From Streptomyces rishiriensis (GTDB taxonomy: Bacteria > Actinomycetota > Actinomycetes > Streptomycetales > Streptomycetaceae), in the NCBI RefSeq assembly GCF_030815485.1, contig NZ_JAUSWV010000002.1, positions 1,178,001 to 1,242,000 on the forward strand: 64,000 bases of DNA, read 5' to 3'. The first letter of the stretch is position 1. Each line of letters opens with the position of its first letter. The position numbers were made by a program, and so were the translations under genes. Positions 52,641 to 62,409 of this stretch are shown piece after piece. The notes under the pieces were generated by a model. The model was not told where the DNA came from. It was given only the letters and a program-made list of their open reading frames with translations, and searched no databases.

Positions 52641-55130
52641 TCAGGGGAGCTCCTGCTCCGCCCAGATGATCTTGCCGTCGGCCGTGTACCTGGCACCCCA
52701 CCGGTGGGCGAGCTGCGCCACCAGGAAGAGGCCGCGGCCCCCCTCGTCCGTGATGCGGGCATGCCGCAACCGCGGTGCCGTGCTGCTGGCGTCGGAGACC
52801 TCGCACGTCAGGCGGGAGTCGAGGAGCATCCGCAGCCGGATCGGGGGCGCTGCGTAGCGCACGGCGTTGGTGACCAGCTCGCTCACGATGAGCTCGGACG
52901 TCATGGCCAGATCGCCCAGCCCCCAGGCCTCCACCTGCCGGGTGGCCCGGGCCCGGACGTCGGCGACGGCGGCCGGGTCCACCGGTACCTCCCAGGACAC
53001 GACACGGTCGGCGCCTAGGGCGTGCGTGCGCGCCAGGAGCAGGGCGACGTCGTCGGGCCGGGGCACGGGAACGAGCTGTCGCACCGCCGAGGTGCACAGG
53101 GTCTCCAGGTCGCTGTCGGAGCGCGCCAGCACCTCGCCCAGCCGGGTCATGCCCTGCTCGATGTCCCGGTCGGCTCCCTCCACGAGGCCGTCGGTGAAGA
53201 GACCGATGAGGCTGTTCTCGGCCAGTTCGATCTCGGTGGCCTCGAACGCCATCCCGCCGAGCCCCAGCGGAGGCCCGGCCGGGGGCTCGGGGAACGAGAC
53301 CCGCCCGTCGGGGGCGACGACGACGGGCGGCGGGTGTCCGGCCCTGGCCATGACGCACCGCCGGGTGACCGGGTCGTAGACGGCGTACAGGCAGGTCGCC
53401 CCCAGGAAGGCGGTGGCGCCCTGCTGGGCGGCGGTGTCGGCAGCGGTGTCGTCGGCTTGTTCCGCGCCGGTCCGTTCGGCGCTCAGCCGGAGCACGAGGT
53501 CGTCGAGGTGGGCCAGCAGCTCGTCGGGGGGCATCTCCATGTCGGCGAGGGTCTGCACCGCGGTGCGCAGCCGGCCCATGGTCGCCGCGGCGGCGATGCC
53601 GTGCCCCACCACGTCGCCGACGACGAGACCGACCCGGGCCCCGGACAGCGGGATCACGTCGAACCAGTCGCCGCCCACCCCGTCGGTGGGGTCCGCCGGC
53701 AGGTAGGTGGAGGCCAGCTCCAGCGCCGTTCCGCCTGCCAGGGCGTGGGGCAGCAGGCTGCGCTGCAGGGTGACGGCCGCCGTGTGCTCCCGGGTGTACC
53801 GGCGGGCGTTGTCGACGCAGAGCGCCGCCCGCGCCACCAGCTCCCGGGCCACCAGGACGTCGTCGGAGCCGAACGGGACGGGGTTGAGGGACCGGACGAA
53901 GGTGGCGAGGCCCAGGACGGTGTCGCGCGCCCGCATCGGCACGGAGATGAGGGAGTGCAGGCCGAACTCGCGGATGCTCGCGCTCCGTTCGGGCTGTTCG
54001 GTGGTCCACAGGTCGTCCGAGGGATCGAGCACGGGCAGGAGGATCGGCTCGCCGTCGATGAGCAGGTTGGCGTCGTGCGGCGGCGGCAGGAAGTCCACCC
54101 GGTCCCCGATCCGTGCCACGGCCTCGGGACAGCCCTCGCGCACCGAGCACATCCCGGCCCGCCGCATCACCGGCCGCGCGGGCGCCGGCCCGGCGTCGGT
54201 CAGCCACGTGCCGTGCCCCTCGGTGCTGAGCACCGGCTCCAGGAGGTCGACGATGACGAAGTCGGCGAATCCGGAAACGGCGAAGTCGGCGAGCTCCTGC
54301 GCCGTGCGCATCACGTCCAGGGTCGTGCCGACGCGCGTCCCGGCCTCGTTGACCAGCGACAGCAGCCGACGGGCGTGCCAGCGCTCGGTGACGTCCTGGA
54401 CCATGTAGCAGACGCCGGTGACGGAGCCGTCGTCACCCACCAGGGGGAAGAACGACGTGGAGTAGGCGTGCCGCCGGTGCGGGTCGGCCCAGCTCCATCC
54501 CAGGTATTCGTAGTCGGTGACCGGCACCCCGCTCTCCAGCACCTTTGCCATCAGTCCCTCGATGGTCACCGCCTGGAGTCCGGGCAGCAGGTCGCTCAGC
54601 CGGCGCCCCAGGCGCTGTTCGCGGGGCACACCGCCGAAGCGCTCCAGTGTGTCGTTCAGCCACACGTAGCGCAGCTCCAGATCCAGCACGGCCATGCCGA
54701 CCGGGGAACGGGTCAGGAACCCGTCGAGGACGGACTTGCCCACCGCCCACTCCTCGCTCCTCCTGCGGCCCGAGAGCAGGAAGCACTCGTCGTCGCCGAT
54801 CCGGAAGGAGGCGGAGACCCGCAGGTCGACGTCGACGGGGTGTCCGTCGCGGTGCCGCAGCGAGACGGTCCCGCTCCACCCCATCCCGTCCCGGCAGCGC
54901 GCCGCGACAGCGGCCACCCGTGCGGGGTCCCGGTCCATCGCCATCAGCTCCGCGGCCGAGCGGCCGACGACCTCCGACGCCGGGCGGCCGAGCAACGCCT
55001 GCGCGCCCCGCGTCCAGCCGACCACGAGACCGGCCGCGGACACGATCGCCGCCGCGTCGGTGGACGCGTCGAGGAGATCCCGCGGCCCCGCGGGCGTCGG
55101 GGCGTCGCATGCTTCTCGCGCAGAATCCAT
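52641..55130 (-). CDS. PAS-PAS-GAF-SpoIIE phosphatase with HATPase domain
   Basis: An 829-residue multidomain PP2C-type (SpoIIE) phosphatase. Order: PAS (about residues 20-120), PAS (135-255, FLTRSPVGMAVLDLELRYVWLN), GAF (265-440), SpoIIE phosphatase (455-690, GGDWFDVIPLSGARVGLVVGDVVGHGIAAAATMGRLR and LIGLFTDGLVEG), and a C-terminal histidine-kinase-like ATPase (695-829, LIVSELVTNAVRYAAPPIRLRM with the N-box and DEGGRGLFLV). It probably dephosphorylates an anti-anti-sigma factor, and its ATPase part may act as an anti-sigma kinase. It is divergent from a second SpoIIE phosphatase. ATG 55130 is the first good start; no clear ribosome site was checked further. Confidence 0.9.
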   Translation of the reverse strand: MDSAREACDAPTPAGPRDLLDASTDAAAIVSAAGLVVGWTRGAQALLGRPASEVVGRSAAELMAMDRDPARVAAVAARCRDGMGWSGTVSLRHRDGHPVDVDLRVSASFRIGDDECFLLSGRRRSEEWAVGKSVLDGFLTRSPVGMAVLDLELRYVWLNDTLERFGGVPREQRLGRRLSDLLPGLQAVTIEGLMAKVLESGVPVTDYEYLGWSWADPHRRHAYSTSFFPLVGDDGSVTGVCYMVQDVTERWHARRLLSLVNEAGTRVGTTLDVMRTAQELADFAVSGFADFVIVDLLEPVLSTEGHGTWLTDAGPAPARPVMRRAGMCSVREGCPEAVARIGDRVDFLPPPHDANLLIDGEPILLPVLDPSDDLWTTEQPERSASIREFGLHSLISVPMRARDTVLGLATFVRSLNPVPFGSDDVLVARELVARAALCVDNARRYTREHTAAVTLQRSLLPHALAGGTALELASTYLPADPTDGVGGDWFDVIPLSGARVGLVVGDVVGHGIAAAATMGRLRTAVQTLADMEMPPDELLAHLDDLVLRLSAERTGAEQADDTAADTAAQQGATAFLGATCLYAVYDPVTRRCVMARAGHPPPVVVAPDGRVSFPEPPAGPPLGLGGMAFEATEIELAENSLIGLFTDGLVEGADRDIEQGMTRLGEVLARSDSDLETLCTSAVRQLVPVPRPDDVALLLARTHALGADRVVSWEVPVDPAAVADVRARATRQVEAWGLGDLAMTSELIVSELVTNAVRYAAPPIRLRMLLDSRLTCEVSDASSTAPRLRHARITDEGGRGLFLVAQLAHRWGARYTADGKIIWAEQELP

Positions 55131-55265
55131 GGGTTCCGTCCTCTACACGACCATGGTCCTGCTTGTCCGCCCGATGCGCACGGCGCCGCCGGCCGCCGCC
55201 ATGGCTCCCGGTTTCCCGACGGGCCGAACCAGGGGCAGCATGGAGGTACAGGAGGAGGCTCCGCG
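55131..55265. promoter_or_regulatory. Divergent gap between two SpoIIE phosphatase genes
   Basis: 135 bp that must hold both promoters. The sequence ACGACCATGG and a CATGGAGGTACAGGAGGAGG ribosome-site region for the plus gene are seen; no clear inverted repeat or sigma box stands out. Confidence 0.5.
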
Positions 55266-57332
55266 ATGACAGCCGAACCCATCCGGTCTGGCGGCGACCC
55301 GTACCGCCCCGAGACGCCCGCGCCCACCGGTCTGCTGGACGTGCTGAGTGTGTCCGCGATGGTCATCGACATCGACGGACGCATCGTGTTCTGGACGCCC
55401 CAGGCGGAGGACCTGTTCGGTTACACCGCGCAGGAGGCCCTCGGCAAGTACGCGGCGCGGCTGCTGATCCACCCGCAGCACCTCCAGTCCGTGGTGAAGC
55501 TGTTCGCGGAGGTGCTGGAGACCGGCCGGAGCTGGGCCGGCGCCTTTCCCATCCGGCACAAGGACGGCAGCAACCGGCTGACGGAGTTCCGCAACATGCG
55601 GCTCCAGGACGATCTCGGGGACGTCTACGCCCTGGGCATCGCCGCCGACCACAATCTGCTCCAGCGCGTCGAGACCGATCTGGCGCTGTGCGAGCGGCTG
55701 ATCAACCAGTCGCCGATCGGTCTGGCCCTGCTGAACCCGGACCTGTGCTATCTGCTGGTCAACCCGGCGCTCGAACGCATCGACGGCATCCCCGCCGAGG
55801 ACCATGTCGGCCGGCGTCTGCGGGAGGCGATGCCCCTTCCCGACATCGACACCATCGAGTCCGCCCTGCGGCAGGTGCTCACCACCGGCACGCCGCTGCT
55901 CGACCAGTACCACGTGGGCCGTCCGCCGACCGACCCCGATCACGAGCACGCCTGGTCCCTCTCCTTCTATCGTCTGGAGGATCCCGGGGGGCGGGTGCTG
56001 GGCGCGGCCGCCTCGGTCGTCGACGTCACCGAACGGCACCGCGCCGCCGCGGAGGCCGACCGGGCCCGGCGGCGCCTCGCCCTGATCGCCGAGGCCTCCA
56101 CCCGGGTCGGCACCACGCTGGAGGTGGACAGGACCGCTCACGAACTGGCCGAGATCGCCGTCCCCCAGCTCGCCGACGTGGTGGCCGTGGACATCCTCGA
56201 CTCCGCCCTGGCCTGCCGCCGTTCGCGCCGGGCGGACAACGGCCCGGAGCTCTTCCGCGCCCTCGCGCTGAAGGCGGCCCACCCCACCGTGGCACTGCGC
56301 GCAGCCGACCCGCCGGGCGACGTCACGGCCTATGAGGGCGACCGCCTGGTCACCCTGTGCGTGCACACCGGCCGGCCGGTCCTGGTGCGGCACGTCGGCG
56401 AGCACGACATCCCCCGCATCGCCCGGGATGCCGAGGCCGCTGCGCTGCTGGGCCGGGCCGGGGTCCACTCGTATCTCGCCGTTCCGCTGATCGCCCACGG
56501 CGAGGTGCTCGGCGCCCTCGACCTCAAGCGCACCCGCAACCCGCTGCCGTTCGACGACGACGACGTCATCCTGGCCAGTGAGCTGGCCGGCCGGGCCGCC
56601 GTGGCCATCGACAACGCGCGCTGGTTCCAGAGTGTGCGCAACACCGCCCTCACCCTCCAGCGCAGTCTGCTGCCCGATCACGCGCCCCATCACACCGGTC
56701 TCGAGCTCGCCTCTCGCTATCAGCCGGCCCAGGCGACCAGCGAGGTCGGCGGCGACTGGTACGACGTCATCCCGTTGGAAGACGACAAGACCGCGCTGGT
56801 CGTCGGGGACGTCATGGGCAACGGCATCGACGCCGCCGCCACCATGGGCCGGCTGCGCACCGCCACCTGCGCCTACGCGGACCTCGACCTCGAGCCCGGC
56901 GACGTGCTGCGGCACCTGGACAAGATCACCTGCGATCTGGAGCACTACATCGTGACCTGCCTGTACGCGGTGTACGACCCCCGGACCAGGCAGTGCCGCA
57001 TCGCCAACGCGGGCCATATGCCGCCCGCGCTGGCCGGTCCCGGCCACGATCCAAGGCTGCTGCAGCTGCCGCCCGGAGCGCCGCTCGGCGTCGGCGGCGT
57101 CGCCTTCGAGACCACCACGGTCGACCTCACCCCCGGTGATCTGCTGGTCCTGTACACGGACGGCCTCGTGGAGACCCGCCTCCACTCCATCGACGACCGC
57201 CTGTCCGTCCTCCTCAGCTTCCTGGACGATCCTGGCCGTCCCCTCGAGGAGATCTGCGACCTGCTGCTCTACGGCCTGCGCCACCCCGACGACCACGACG
57301 ACGTCGCCCTGCTCATCGCCCGGACCTCGTAG
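55266..57332 (+). CDS. PAS-PAS-GAF-SpoIIE phosphatase
   Basis: A 688-residue sensor phosphatase, similar in order to its divergent neighbour but without a C-terminal ATPase. PAS (about residues 22-130, LLDVLSVSAMVIDIDGRIVFWTPQAEDLFGYT), PAS (140-265), GAF (280-460), SpoIIE (475-688, GGDWYDVIPLEDDKTALVVGDVMGNGIDAAATMGRLR and LLVLYTDGLVETR). The metal-binding acidic residues of the phosphatase motifs look intact. It likely dephosphorylates an anti-anti-sigma factor of the stress or developmental sigma-factor network. Starts at ATG 55266 after GGAGG. Its 3' end overlaps the convergent TetR gene by 20 bp. Confidence 0.9.
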   Translation: MTAEPIRSGGDPYRPETPAPTGLLDVLSVSAMVIDIDGRIVFWTPQAEDLFGYTAQEALGKYAARLLIHPQHLQSVVKLFAEVLETGRSWAGAFPIRHKDGSNRLTEFRNMRLQDDLGDVYALGIAADHNLLQRVETDLALCERLINQSPIGLALLNPDLCYLLVNPALERIDGIPAEDHVGRRLREAMPLPDIDTIESALRQVLTTGTPLLDQYHVGRPPTDPDHEHAWSLSFYRLEDPGGRVLGAAASVVDVTERHRAAAEADRARRRLALIAEASTRVGTTLEVDRTAHELAEIAVPQLADVVAVDILDSALACRRSRRADNGPELFRALALKAAHPTVALRAADPPGDVTAYEGDRLVTLCVHTGRPVLVRHVGEHDIPRIARDAEAAALLGRAGVHSYLAVPLIAHGEVLGALDLKRTRNPLPFDDDDVILASELAGRAAVAIDNARWFQSVRNTALTLQRSLLPDHAPHHTGLELASRYQPAQATSEVGGDWYDVIPLEDDKTALVVGDVMGNGIDAAATMGRLRTATCAYADLDLEPGDVLRHLDKITCDLEHYIVTCLYAVYDPRTRQCRIANAGHMPPALAGPGHDPRLLQLPPGAPLGVGGVAFETTTVDLTPGDLLVLYTDGLVETRLHSIDDRLSVLLSFLDDPGRPLEEICDLLLYGLRHPDDHDDVALLIARTS

Positions 57333-57933
57333 CGGGCGCGTCGGCCATGACCAGACCGGCGATATGGGCGGTGACCGTGTCGAGGATGTCGGTCCAGGCG
57401 GCCGCGTCGCCGAGCACGAGATAGTTGAGCGTCAGACCGTCGGTCATGGCGGCCAGATAACGGGCCAGGACGGGGACGGGGACGCGCAACCGGAGGTCCA
57501 TGCCGCTGCGGAGCTGCTCGATGAGTTCCGTGTAGGCGTCGCCGTACATCTCGTACTGCCGCCGGGCCAGATGCCCGAACCCGGGCTCGCGCAGGGCGTA
57601 CTGGGTGAGTTCGTAGGTGAGCATGTGCTCGTCGGGGTGGGCACGGACGTGGTCCCAGTACGCCTGGAAGCCCGCCCGGACGGTCTCCTCCAGGGTGGCT
57701 CTGGGCCGTAGCGCGTCCTTCACGACGCTCACCGAGTGGTCGGTGAGCGTCGTGATGACGGACTCGACGAGGGCCTGCTTGGAGTCGAAGCAGTAGTGGA
57801 AGACGCTCAGCGACACCCCGGCCTCGGCGGCGATGGACCGGGTGGTCGTCTTGGGGACGCCGTCCCGGGCCATCGCTCTGATCGCCGCCTCCGTCAGCTG
57901 CCGGCGCCGCTGCGCCGACGGCATCCGTGCCAT
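57313..57933 (-). CDS. TetR-family transcriptional regulator
   Basis: A 206-residue TetR repressor. N-terminal helix-turn-helix: RRRQLTEAAIRAMARDGVPKTTTRSIAAEAGVSLSVFHYCFDSKQALVESVI; the C-terminal ligand domain has ordinary helical character (LARYLAAMTDGLTLNYLVLGD). Target and ligand are unknown. It overlaps the convergent phosphatase gene by 20 bp, and 22 bp separate its start from the end of the dipeptidase gene upstream on the same strand, so it may be cotranscribed with that gene. Confidence 0.9.
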   Translation of the reverse strand: MARMPSAQRRRQLTEAAIRAMARDGVPKTTTRSIAAEAGVSLSVFHYCFDSKQALVESVITTLTDHSVSVVKDALRPRATLEETVRAGFQAYWDHVRAHPDEHMLTYELTQYALREPGFGHLARRQYEMYGDAYTELIEQLRSGMDLRLRVPVPVLARYLAAMTDGLTLNYLVLGDAAAWTDILDTVTAHIAGLVMADAPATRSGR

Positions 57934-57955
57934 GTGCTCCCCCCGTGGCTGCCTG

Positions 57956-60016
57956 CTAGGCGCTGTGGACGCCCACTTCGTACAGCGAGTATCCCCAATC
58001 CGTGCCCCGGTCCAGGCCGTGCACCCGGACGTAACGGGCGGGGGTGCCGGTGAACCTGGCCGTGTCCAGGCCGCCGTCGCCGGAGGTGGTGGACCAGGCG
58101 GTCGTCCAGGTGGCGCCGTCGGTGGAGAGTTCGACGCGGTAGGACTTCCCGTACGCGCGCTCCCAGTCGAGGGTGACGCGGGAGACCAGGTGGGTGGAGC
58201 CCAGGTCGACCTGCCAGTACTGGTCGTCGCTCCAGTCGCTGGCCCAGCGGGTGGCGTCGTCGCCGTCCACGGCCCGGCCGGGCTGGTAGCTGGTGAACGG
58301 GTTGGACTCGGACGAACCGGCCGTGGCGGTACGTCCCCGGGCGAGGTTCACCGAGGCCTGGTGCCGCTCGGTCGAGCCCCAGGTGCCGAGGTAGGACTCT
58401 GCGCCCCGGAAGAGGTCGTCCACCACGTCCTGGCCGGCGACGAGCCGGATGTCCTCGATCCAGTCCGGGATCAGGCCCGCCTCGGCGCCGCCGTCGGTGT
58501 TGAAGTCGAAGGTGCGCGTCCCGACGGTCTGCCTGTCGATGACGGAACCGCCGTCGACGCTCTTGAAGGGGTACGTGACCTTGTGCGCGGCGTCGGCTCC
58601 CCGCGGGGCCGGATGGTCGCCGACGCCGTTGAAGTCGGTGCCGAACCCGTAGCCGACGCCGTACTTGTCACGCAGCGCGTCGGTGCGCGCGGCCTCGGCG
58701 CCGAATGCCTGGGAGCCGTGCATGTACTGGGCGACGAAGCCGCCGAGGGAGTAGACCCGCTCGGTCCAGTTCAGGTCCATCCAGCTGTGCGAGGACAGCA
58801 CGCCGGGGTAGTCCGCCGCCTCGAAGATGTCGAGGGCCTGTCCGGTTGCCTTGACGCTCATGTGGTCGATCTCGAGCATCATCTTGCGCTTCATCATGCC
58901 GCGCACGGCGTACTCGCCCAGGGCGGTGAGCCCGCGGGTGTTGCACTGGGCGTCCGCGTCGTAGGAGGGGACGTCCGTGCCCGCCGGCAGGTCCGCCTCG
59001 GCCGCGGAGGCGGCGGTGCCGATCGGGTTGTCGTGCTGCGGCCCGGTGCACTTCTCGGTCTGCCAGAAGGTGCCGGTGGACAGGAACTGGCCGACGTTGA
59101 TGGCCGTGCCGAGGCCGCCCTCGTCGAAGCGGACGCCGCAGAGCGCGTTGTCGAACTTGTGGCAGAGGAACATGCTGCGCACACCCAGCGCGTACAGCTC
59201 GTCCAGCCCCTTGTCGACGTCGGCCTGGCTGCACTGCGCGATGTCGAGGATCTGCTTGCAGCCGAACGGCTCGGAGGTCTCGACGCCCAGGACGACCGCC
59301 AGCTTGCCCTGCTTGATCACCTCACGCGCCTGCGCGCTGTCCAGGACGATCCGGAACCAGCCCTTGCCGGTGCCGCCGTACATCTTGTCGATGTACGCCT
59401 GGAGGTCGTACGTCAGCTTCGCCTGGAGGCGGATCGACGTCATCTCGTCACAACTGCGGTTCTTGAACGGATAGACGGAGCAGATCATGCCGTTGGTGAC
59501 GAGGTCGTTGACGAGCACCCGCTGGCCGCCGCGCCAGGCCCGCTCCACCCAGGCGTAGTAGTTCGCCTGATGGGTCATCGAGTCGTAGGCCGGCCAGTCC
59601 TGGAACGTCGGCCAGCCGACCGGGTCGTGCTTGCCGTCCCCGCCGTGAGTGATGTAGTCGAAGAGCGCGAGCGTGCCGTCGGGGTAGTGCTCGGGACAGT
59701 CCTTGAGCGCGTCGGCGACTCCGGCCTCGGAGAACACCTTGCCGCAGATGAGTCGGCCGCCGAAGGCCTCGTTCGAGAACAGATGATTGTGCGCGTCGAC
59801 GAACCCGCGTACGTCGCCCGCCGAGTCGGTGCCGGTGAAGGGCTCGCCGGTGACGTCGACCTGGGAGTCGGGGGCCGGCCTGGCCGTCGGTGTCCACCAG
59901 TCGGCGCCGGCCGCCGAGCTCGGGGTGGGGCCGAGGACCGTGGCGAGCACGAGGAGGAGCAGGGAGACGACGGTGACCTCCCGGCGTCTGCGGTACGGGC
60001 GTCCGGTCATGGTCAC
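57956..60016 (-). CDS. Exported M19-like dipeptidase with discoidin domain
   Basis: A 686-residue secreted protein. Signal: basic RPYRRRREVTVVSLLLLVLATVLGPTPSSAAGA. The catalytic part (about residues 60-545) has the metal motifs of the M19 membrane-dipeptidase group: FVDAHNHLF, VVLGVETSEPFG, MLEIDHMSVKATG, LSSHSWMDLNW and GFGTDFNGVGDHP. A C-terminal F5/8 type C (discoidin/CBM32) domain follows (about 555-686, SVNLARGRTATAGSSESN, VDGDDATRWASDW, QYWQVDLGSTHLVSRVTLDWE). It cleaves dipeptides or related amides near a glycan bound by the discoidin part. GTG 60016 follows GAGGGA; ATG 60010 is possible. Confidence 0.86.
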   Translation of the reverse strand: MTMTGRPYRRRREVTVVSLLLLVLATVLGPTPSSAAGADWWTPTARPAPDSQVDVTGEPFTGTDSAGDVRGFVDAHNHLFSNEAFGGRLICGKVFSEAGVADALKDCPEHYPDGTLALFDYITHGGDGKHDPVGWPTFQDWPAYDSMTHQANYYAWVERAWRGGQRVLVNDLVTNGMICSVYPFKNRSCDEMTSIRLQAKLTYDLQAYIDKMYGGTGKGWFRIVLDSAQAREVIKQGKLAVVLGVETSEPFGCKQILDIAQCSQADVDKGLDELYALGVRSMFLCHKFDNALCGVRFDEGGLGTAINVGQFLSTGTFWQTEKCTGPQHDNPIGTAASAAEADLPAGTDVPSYDADAQCNTRGLTALGEYAVRGMMKRKMMLEIDHMSVKATGQALDIFEAADYPGVLSSHSWMDLNWTERVYSLGGFVAQYMHGSQAFGAEAARTDALRDKYGVGYGFGTDFNGVGDHPAPRGADAAHKVTYPFKSVDGGSVIDRQTVGTRTFDFNTDGGAEAGLIPDWIEDIRLVAGQDVVDDLFRGAESYLGTWGSTERHQASVNLARGRTATAGSSESNPFTSYQPGRAVDGDDATRWASDWSDDQYWQVDLGSTHLVSRVTLDWERAYGKSYRVELSTDGATWTTAWSTTSGDGGLDTARFTGTPARYVRVHGLDRGTDWGYSLYEVGVHSA

Positions 60017-60331
60017 AGCCCACGTCCCTCGGTCGGCGGGAAAGCGCGGTGGAAGTGGGCTTTTCGACTGCCCATCAGATTGTCATGACCCGCGCAAGAT
60101 AGTGGGACGAGGATCGCGACAGACCCCCTACCGAGTCAAGGGTCCGGGACACTTGACCTGATGGGCGAGCGTCCGACACGGCCCCGAGCGCGGCGCAAAC
60201 CTCCCTCATCCGACTTTCCGTTGCGCCGGAAGCACCCGCGGGAGCACTCCCCCGCGGGTGCGCTTACACGATCAGGTGGTGATCCACGGGAGCACGCCTC
60301 CCCGCCTCCGCTCAGCGCCTATCCAGGGCAT
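60017..60331. promoter_or_regulatory. Divergent gap of 315 bp
   Basis: Holds the promoters of the dipeptidase (minus) and amine oxidase (plus). TTGTCATGACC, TCAAGGGTCC and ACACTTGACCTGATGG are the only AT-richer spots; TTGACC near 60154 might be a -35. An in-frame ATG at 60161 upstream of the oxidase is not used, because it would bury the signal peptide. Confidence 0.45.
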
Positions 60332-62338
60332 ATGGACAATCCTCCCACTTCTGTACACACCGATCGGCTCACCCGCCGACGGTTCGCCGCGGCCACCGCG
60401 ACGGCCGCCGCCGCGCTCACGGCCGCCGCGCCGGCCGCGGCCCTCCCCCGGGAAGCCGCCTGCCCGCCCAGGTCGACGGCCGACTGGGCCACTTGCCTCA
60501 CCGTGGCGCGAGCGCTGCTGGTGGTGGACGAGCACGACCGGCCGCTGGTGCCGGGGTACGAGAAGGCCCTCGTCGGCGGGCTGCCCCGCACCGGGGCCGG
60601 GACCGGGACCGGGACCGGGAAGAAGGTCCTCGTGATCGGCGCCGGACCCGCCGGGCTGGTGGCCGCCTGGCTGCTGAAGCGGGCCGGACACCGCGTCACG
60701 CTCGTGGAGGCCAACGGCAACCGGGTCGGCGGCCGCATCAAGACCTTCCGTACCGGCGGGCACGAGCACGCGCCGCAGGCGTTCGCCGACGCCAGGCAGT
60801 ACGCGGAGGCGGGCGCCATGCGCATCCCCGGCAGCCATCCGCTGGTGATGAGTCTGATCCGTCAACTGGGCGTCGAGAAACGCCGGTTCCACCTCGTGGA
60901 CGTCGACGCGGACGGCAAACCCGTCAACAACGCCTGGCTGCACGTCAACGGCGTCCGGGTGCGCCGCTCCGCGTACGCGGCGTCGCCGCGCAGGGTCAAC
61001 CGGTCCTTCGGGGTCCCCAGAAAGTACTGGGACACCCCGTCGGCGACCATCCTGCGGGAGGCGCTGGACCCGGTGCGCGACGAGTTCAGCACCCGGGGCG
61101 CCGACGGCAAGCGGGTGGACAAGCCGCTGCCGGAACGGGTGCGGGGCTGGGCTCGGGTGGTGCAGCGGTTCGGCGACTGGTCGATGTACCGGTTCCTGAC
61201 CGAGGAGGCGGGTCTCGACGAGCGGACCGTGGACCTGGTCGGCACGCTGGAGAACCTCACCTCCCGGCTGCCGCTGTCCTTCATCCACAGCTTCATCAGC
61301 GCCTCGCTCATCAGCCCGGACACCGAGTTCTGGGAGCTGGTCGGCGGCACGGCGACGCTCCCCGACGCCCTGCTGAAGGAGGTCGCGGACGTCATCCGGC
61401 TCGACCGGCGCGCCACACACATCGAGTACTGGGCGCCGGACCGGCACGGCAACGACGACACCGCGCACGTGCGGGCCGACGGACCGCACGTGTGGATCGA
61501 CACCGTCTCCGAGGGGCGCGACGGCAAGGTGGTGCGGGAGCAGTTCACCGCCGACCTCGCGATCGTCACGGTGCCGTTCTCGGGGCTGCGTCAGGTGCAG
61601 ATCAGCCCGCTGATGTCGTACAAGAAGCGGCGTTCCGTCGCGGAACTGCACTACGACAGCGCGACGAAGGTGCTGCTGGAGTTCAGCCGCCGCTGGTGGG
61701 AGTTCGACGAGGCGGACTGGAAGCGGGAACTCGACGCCGTACGGCCGGGGCTGTACGAGGAGTACCGGACGGGCAGGGCGCCGGCCGACGGGAGTCTGCT
61801 CGGCGTTCACCCGTCCGTTCCCCCGGGGCACATCACCGCGGGACAGCGCGTGCACTACGCCGCCCACCGGTGGGCGACCCGCGACCAGCCCGAGGCGGCG
61901 CACATCGTCGGCGGGGGTTCGGTCTCCGACAACTCCAACCGGTTCATGATCAACCCGTCCCATCCGGTCGACGGCAGCGCGGGCGGCGTCGTCCTCGCCT
62001 CCTACAGCTGGGCCGACGACGCCTCCCGCTGGGACTCCCTCGACGACGACGCGCGCTACCCGCACGCCCTGCGCGGACTCCAGCAGGTCTACGGCCGGCG
62101 CGTCGAGGTCTTCTACACGGGCGCGGGCCGCACCCAGAGCTGGCTGCGCGATCCGTACGCCTACGGGGAGGCGTCCGTGCTGCTCCCCGGTCAGCACACG
62201 GAGCTGCTGAGCGCCATCCGCGCCGCCGAGGGGCCGCTGCTCTTCGCGGGCGACCACACCTCGGTCAAGCCGTCGTGGATCGAGGGCGCGCTGGAGTCGG
62301 GGGTCAGGGCCGCGCTGGAGGCGCACGCGGCACGCTGA
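60332..62338 (+). CDS. Tat-exported flavin amine oxidase
   Basis: A 668-residue flavoprotein of the monoamine/L-amino-acid oxidase family. The twin-arginine signal is [28 protein letters not shown] binding: [41 protein letters not shown] (about residues 100-140) and C-terminal [28 protein letters not shown]. The long helical insert and the [13 protein letters not shown] segment match bacterial L-amino acid oxidases. It oxidatively deaminates an amine or amino acid outside the membrane, giving hydrogen peroxide and ammonia. A GTGTGTG repeat lies before the Rossmann motif. Start ATG 60332 is chosen for the signal peptide; its ribosome site is weak (CCAGGG). Confidence 0.88.
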   Translation: MDNPPTSVHTDRLTRRRFAAATATAAAALTAAAPAAALPREAACPPRSTADWATCLTVARALLVVDEHDRPLVPGYEKALVGGLPRTGAGTGTGTGKKVLVIGAGPAGLVAAWLLKRAGHRVTLVEANGNRVGGRIKTFRTGGHEHAPQAFADARQYAEAGAMRIPGSHPLVMSLIRQLGVEKRRFHLVDVDADGKPVNNAWLHVNGVRVRRSAYAASPRRVNRSFGVPRKYWDTPSATILREALDPVRDEFSTRGADGKRVDKPLPERVRGWARVVQRFGDWSMYRFLTEEAGLDERTVDLVGTLENLTSRLPLSFIHSFISASLISPDTEFWELVGGTATLPDALLKEVADVIRLDRRATHIEYWAPDRHGNDDTAHVRADGPHVWIDTVSEGRDGKVVREQFTADLAIVTVPFSGLRQVQISPLMSYKKRRSVAELHYDSATKVLLEFSRRWWEFDEADWKRELDAVRPGLYEEYRTGRAPADGSLLGVHPSVPPGHITAGQRVHYAAHRWATRDQPEAAHIVGGGSVSDNSNRFMINPSHPVDGSAGGVVLASYSWADDASRWDSLDDDARYPHALRGLQQVYGRRVEVFYTGAGRTQSWLRDPYAYGEASVLLPGQHTELLSAIRAAEGPLLFAGDHTSVKPSWIEGALESGVRAALEAHAAR

Positions 62339-62351
62339 CACCACACCACAT

Positions 62352-62380
62352 TTTGAACGCGTTCAAATAGCGGGTAGGGT
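62352..62380 (+). promoter_or_regulatory. Promoter with perfect 16-bp operator
   Basis: TTTGAACGCGTTCAAA (62352-62367) is a perfect palindrome. It contains the -35-like TTGAAC (62353-62358), and TAGGGT (62375-62380) follows after 16 bp as a -10. A bound dimer would cover the -35, so this is a repressor site, in form like those of TetR regulators. No regulator gene lies next to it. Confidence 0.7.
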
Positions 62381-62409
62381 CCCCTTCTGACACGGAGGGG
62401 GCCTTACTC

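Noticed and set aside
53022..57332. 1436-codon plus frame running into the second SpoIIE phosphatase
   Set aside because: The part before 55266 is antisense to the first phosphatase; homology and ribosome site begin at 55266.
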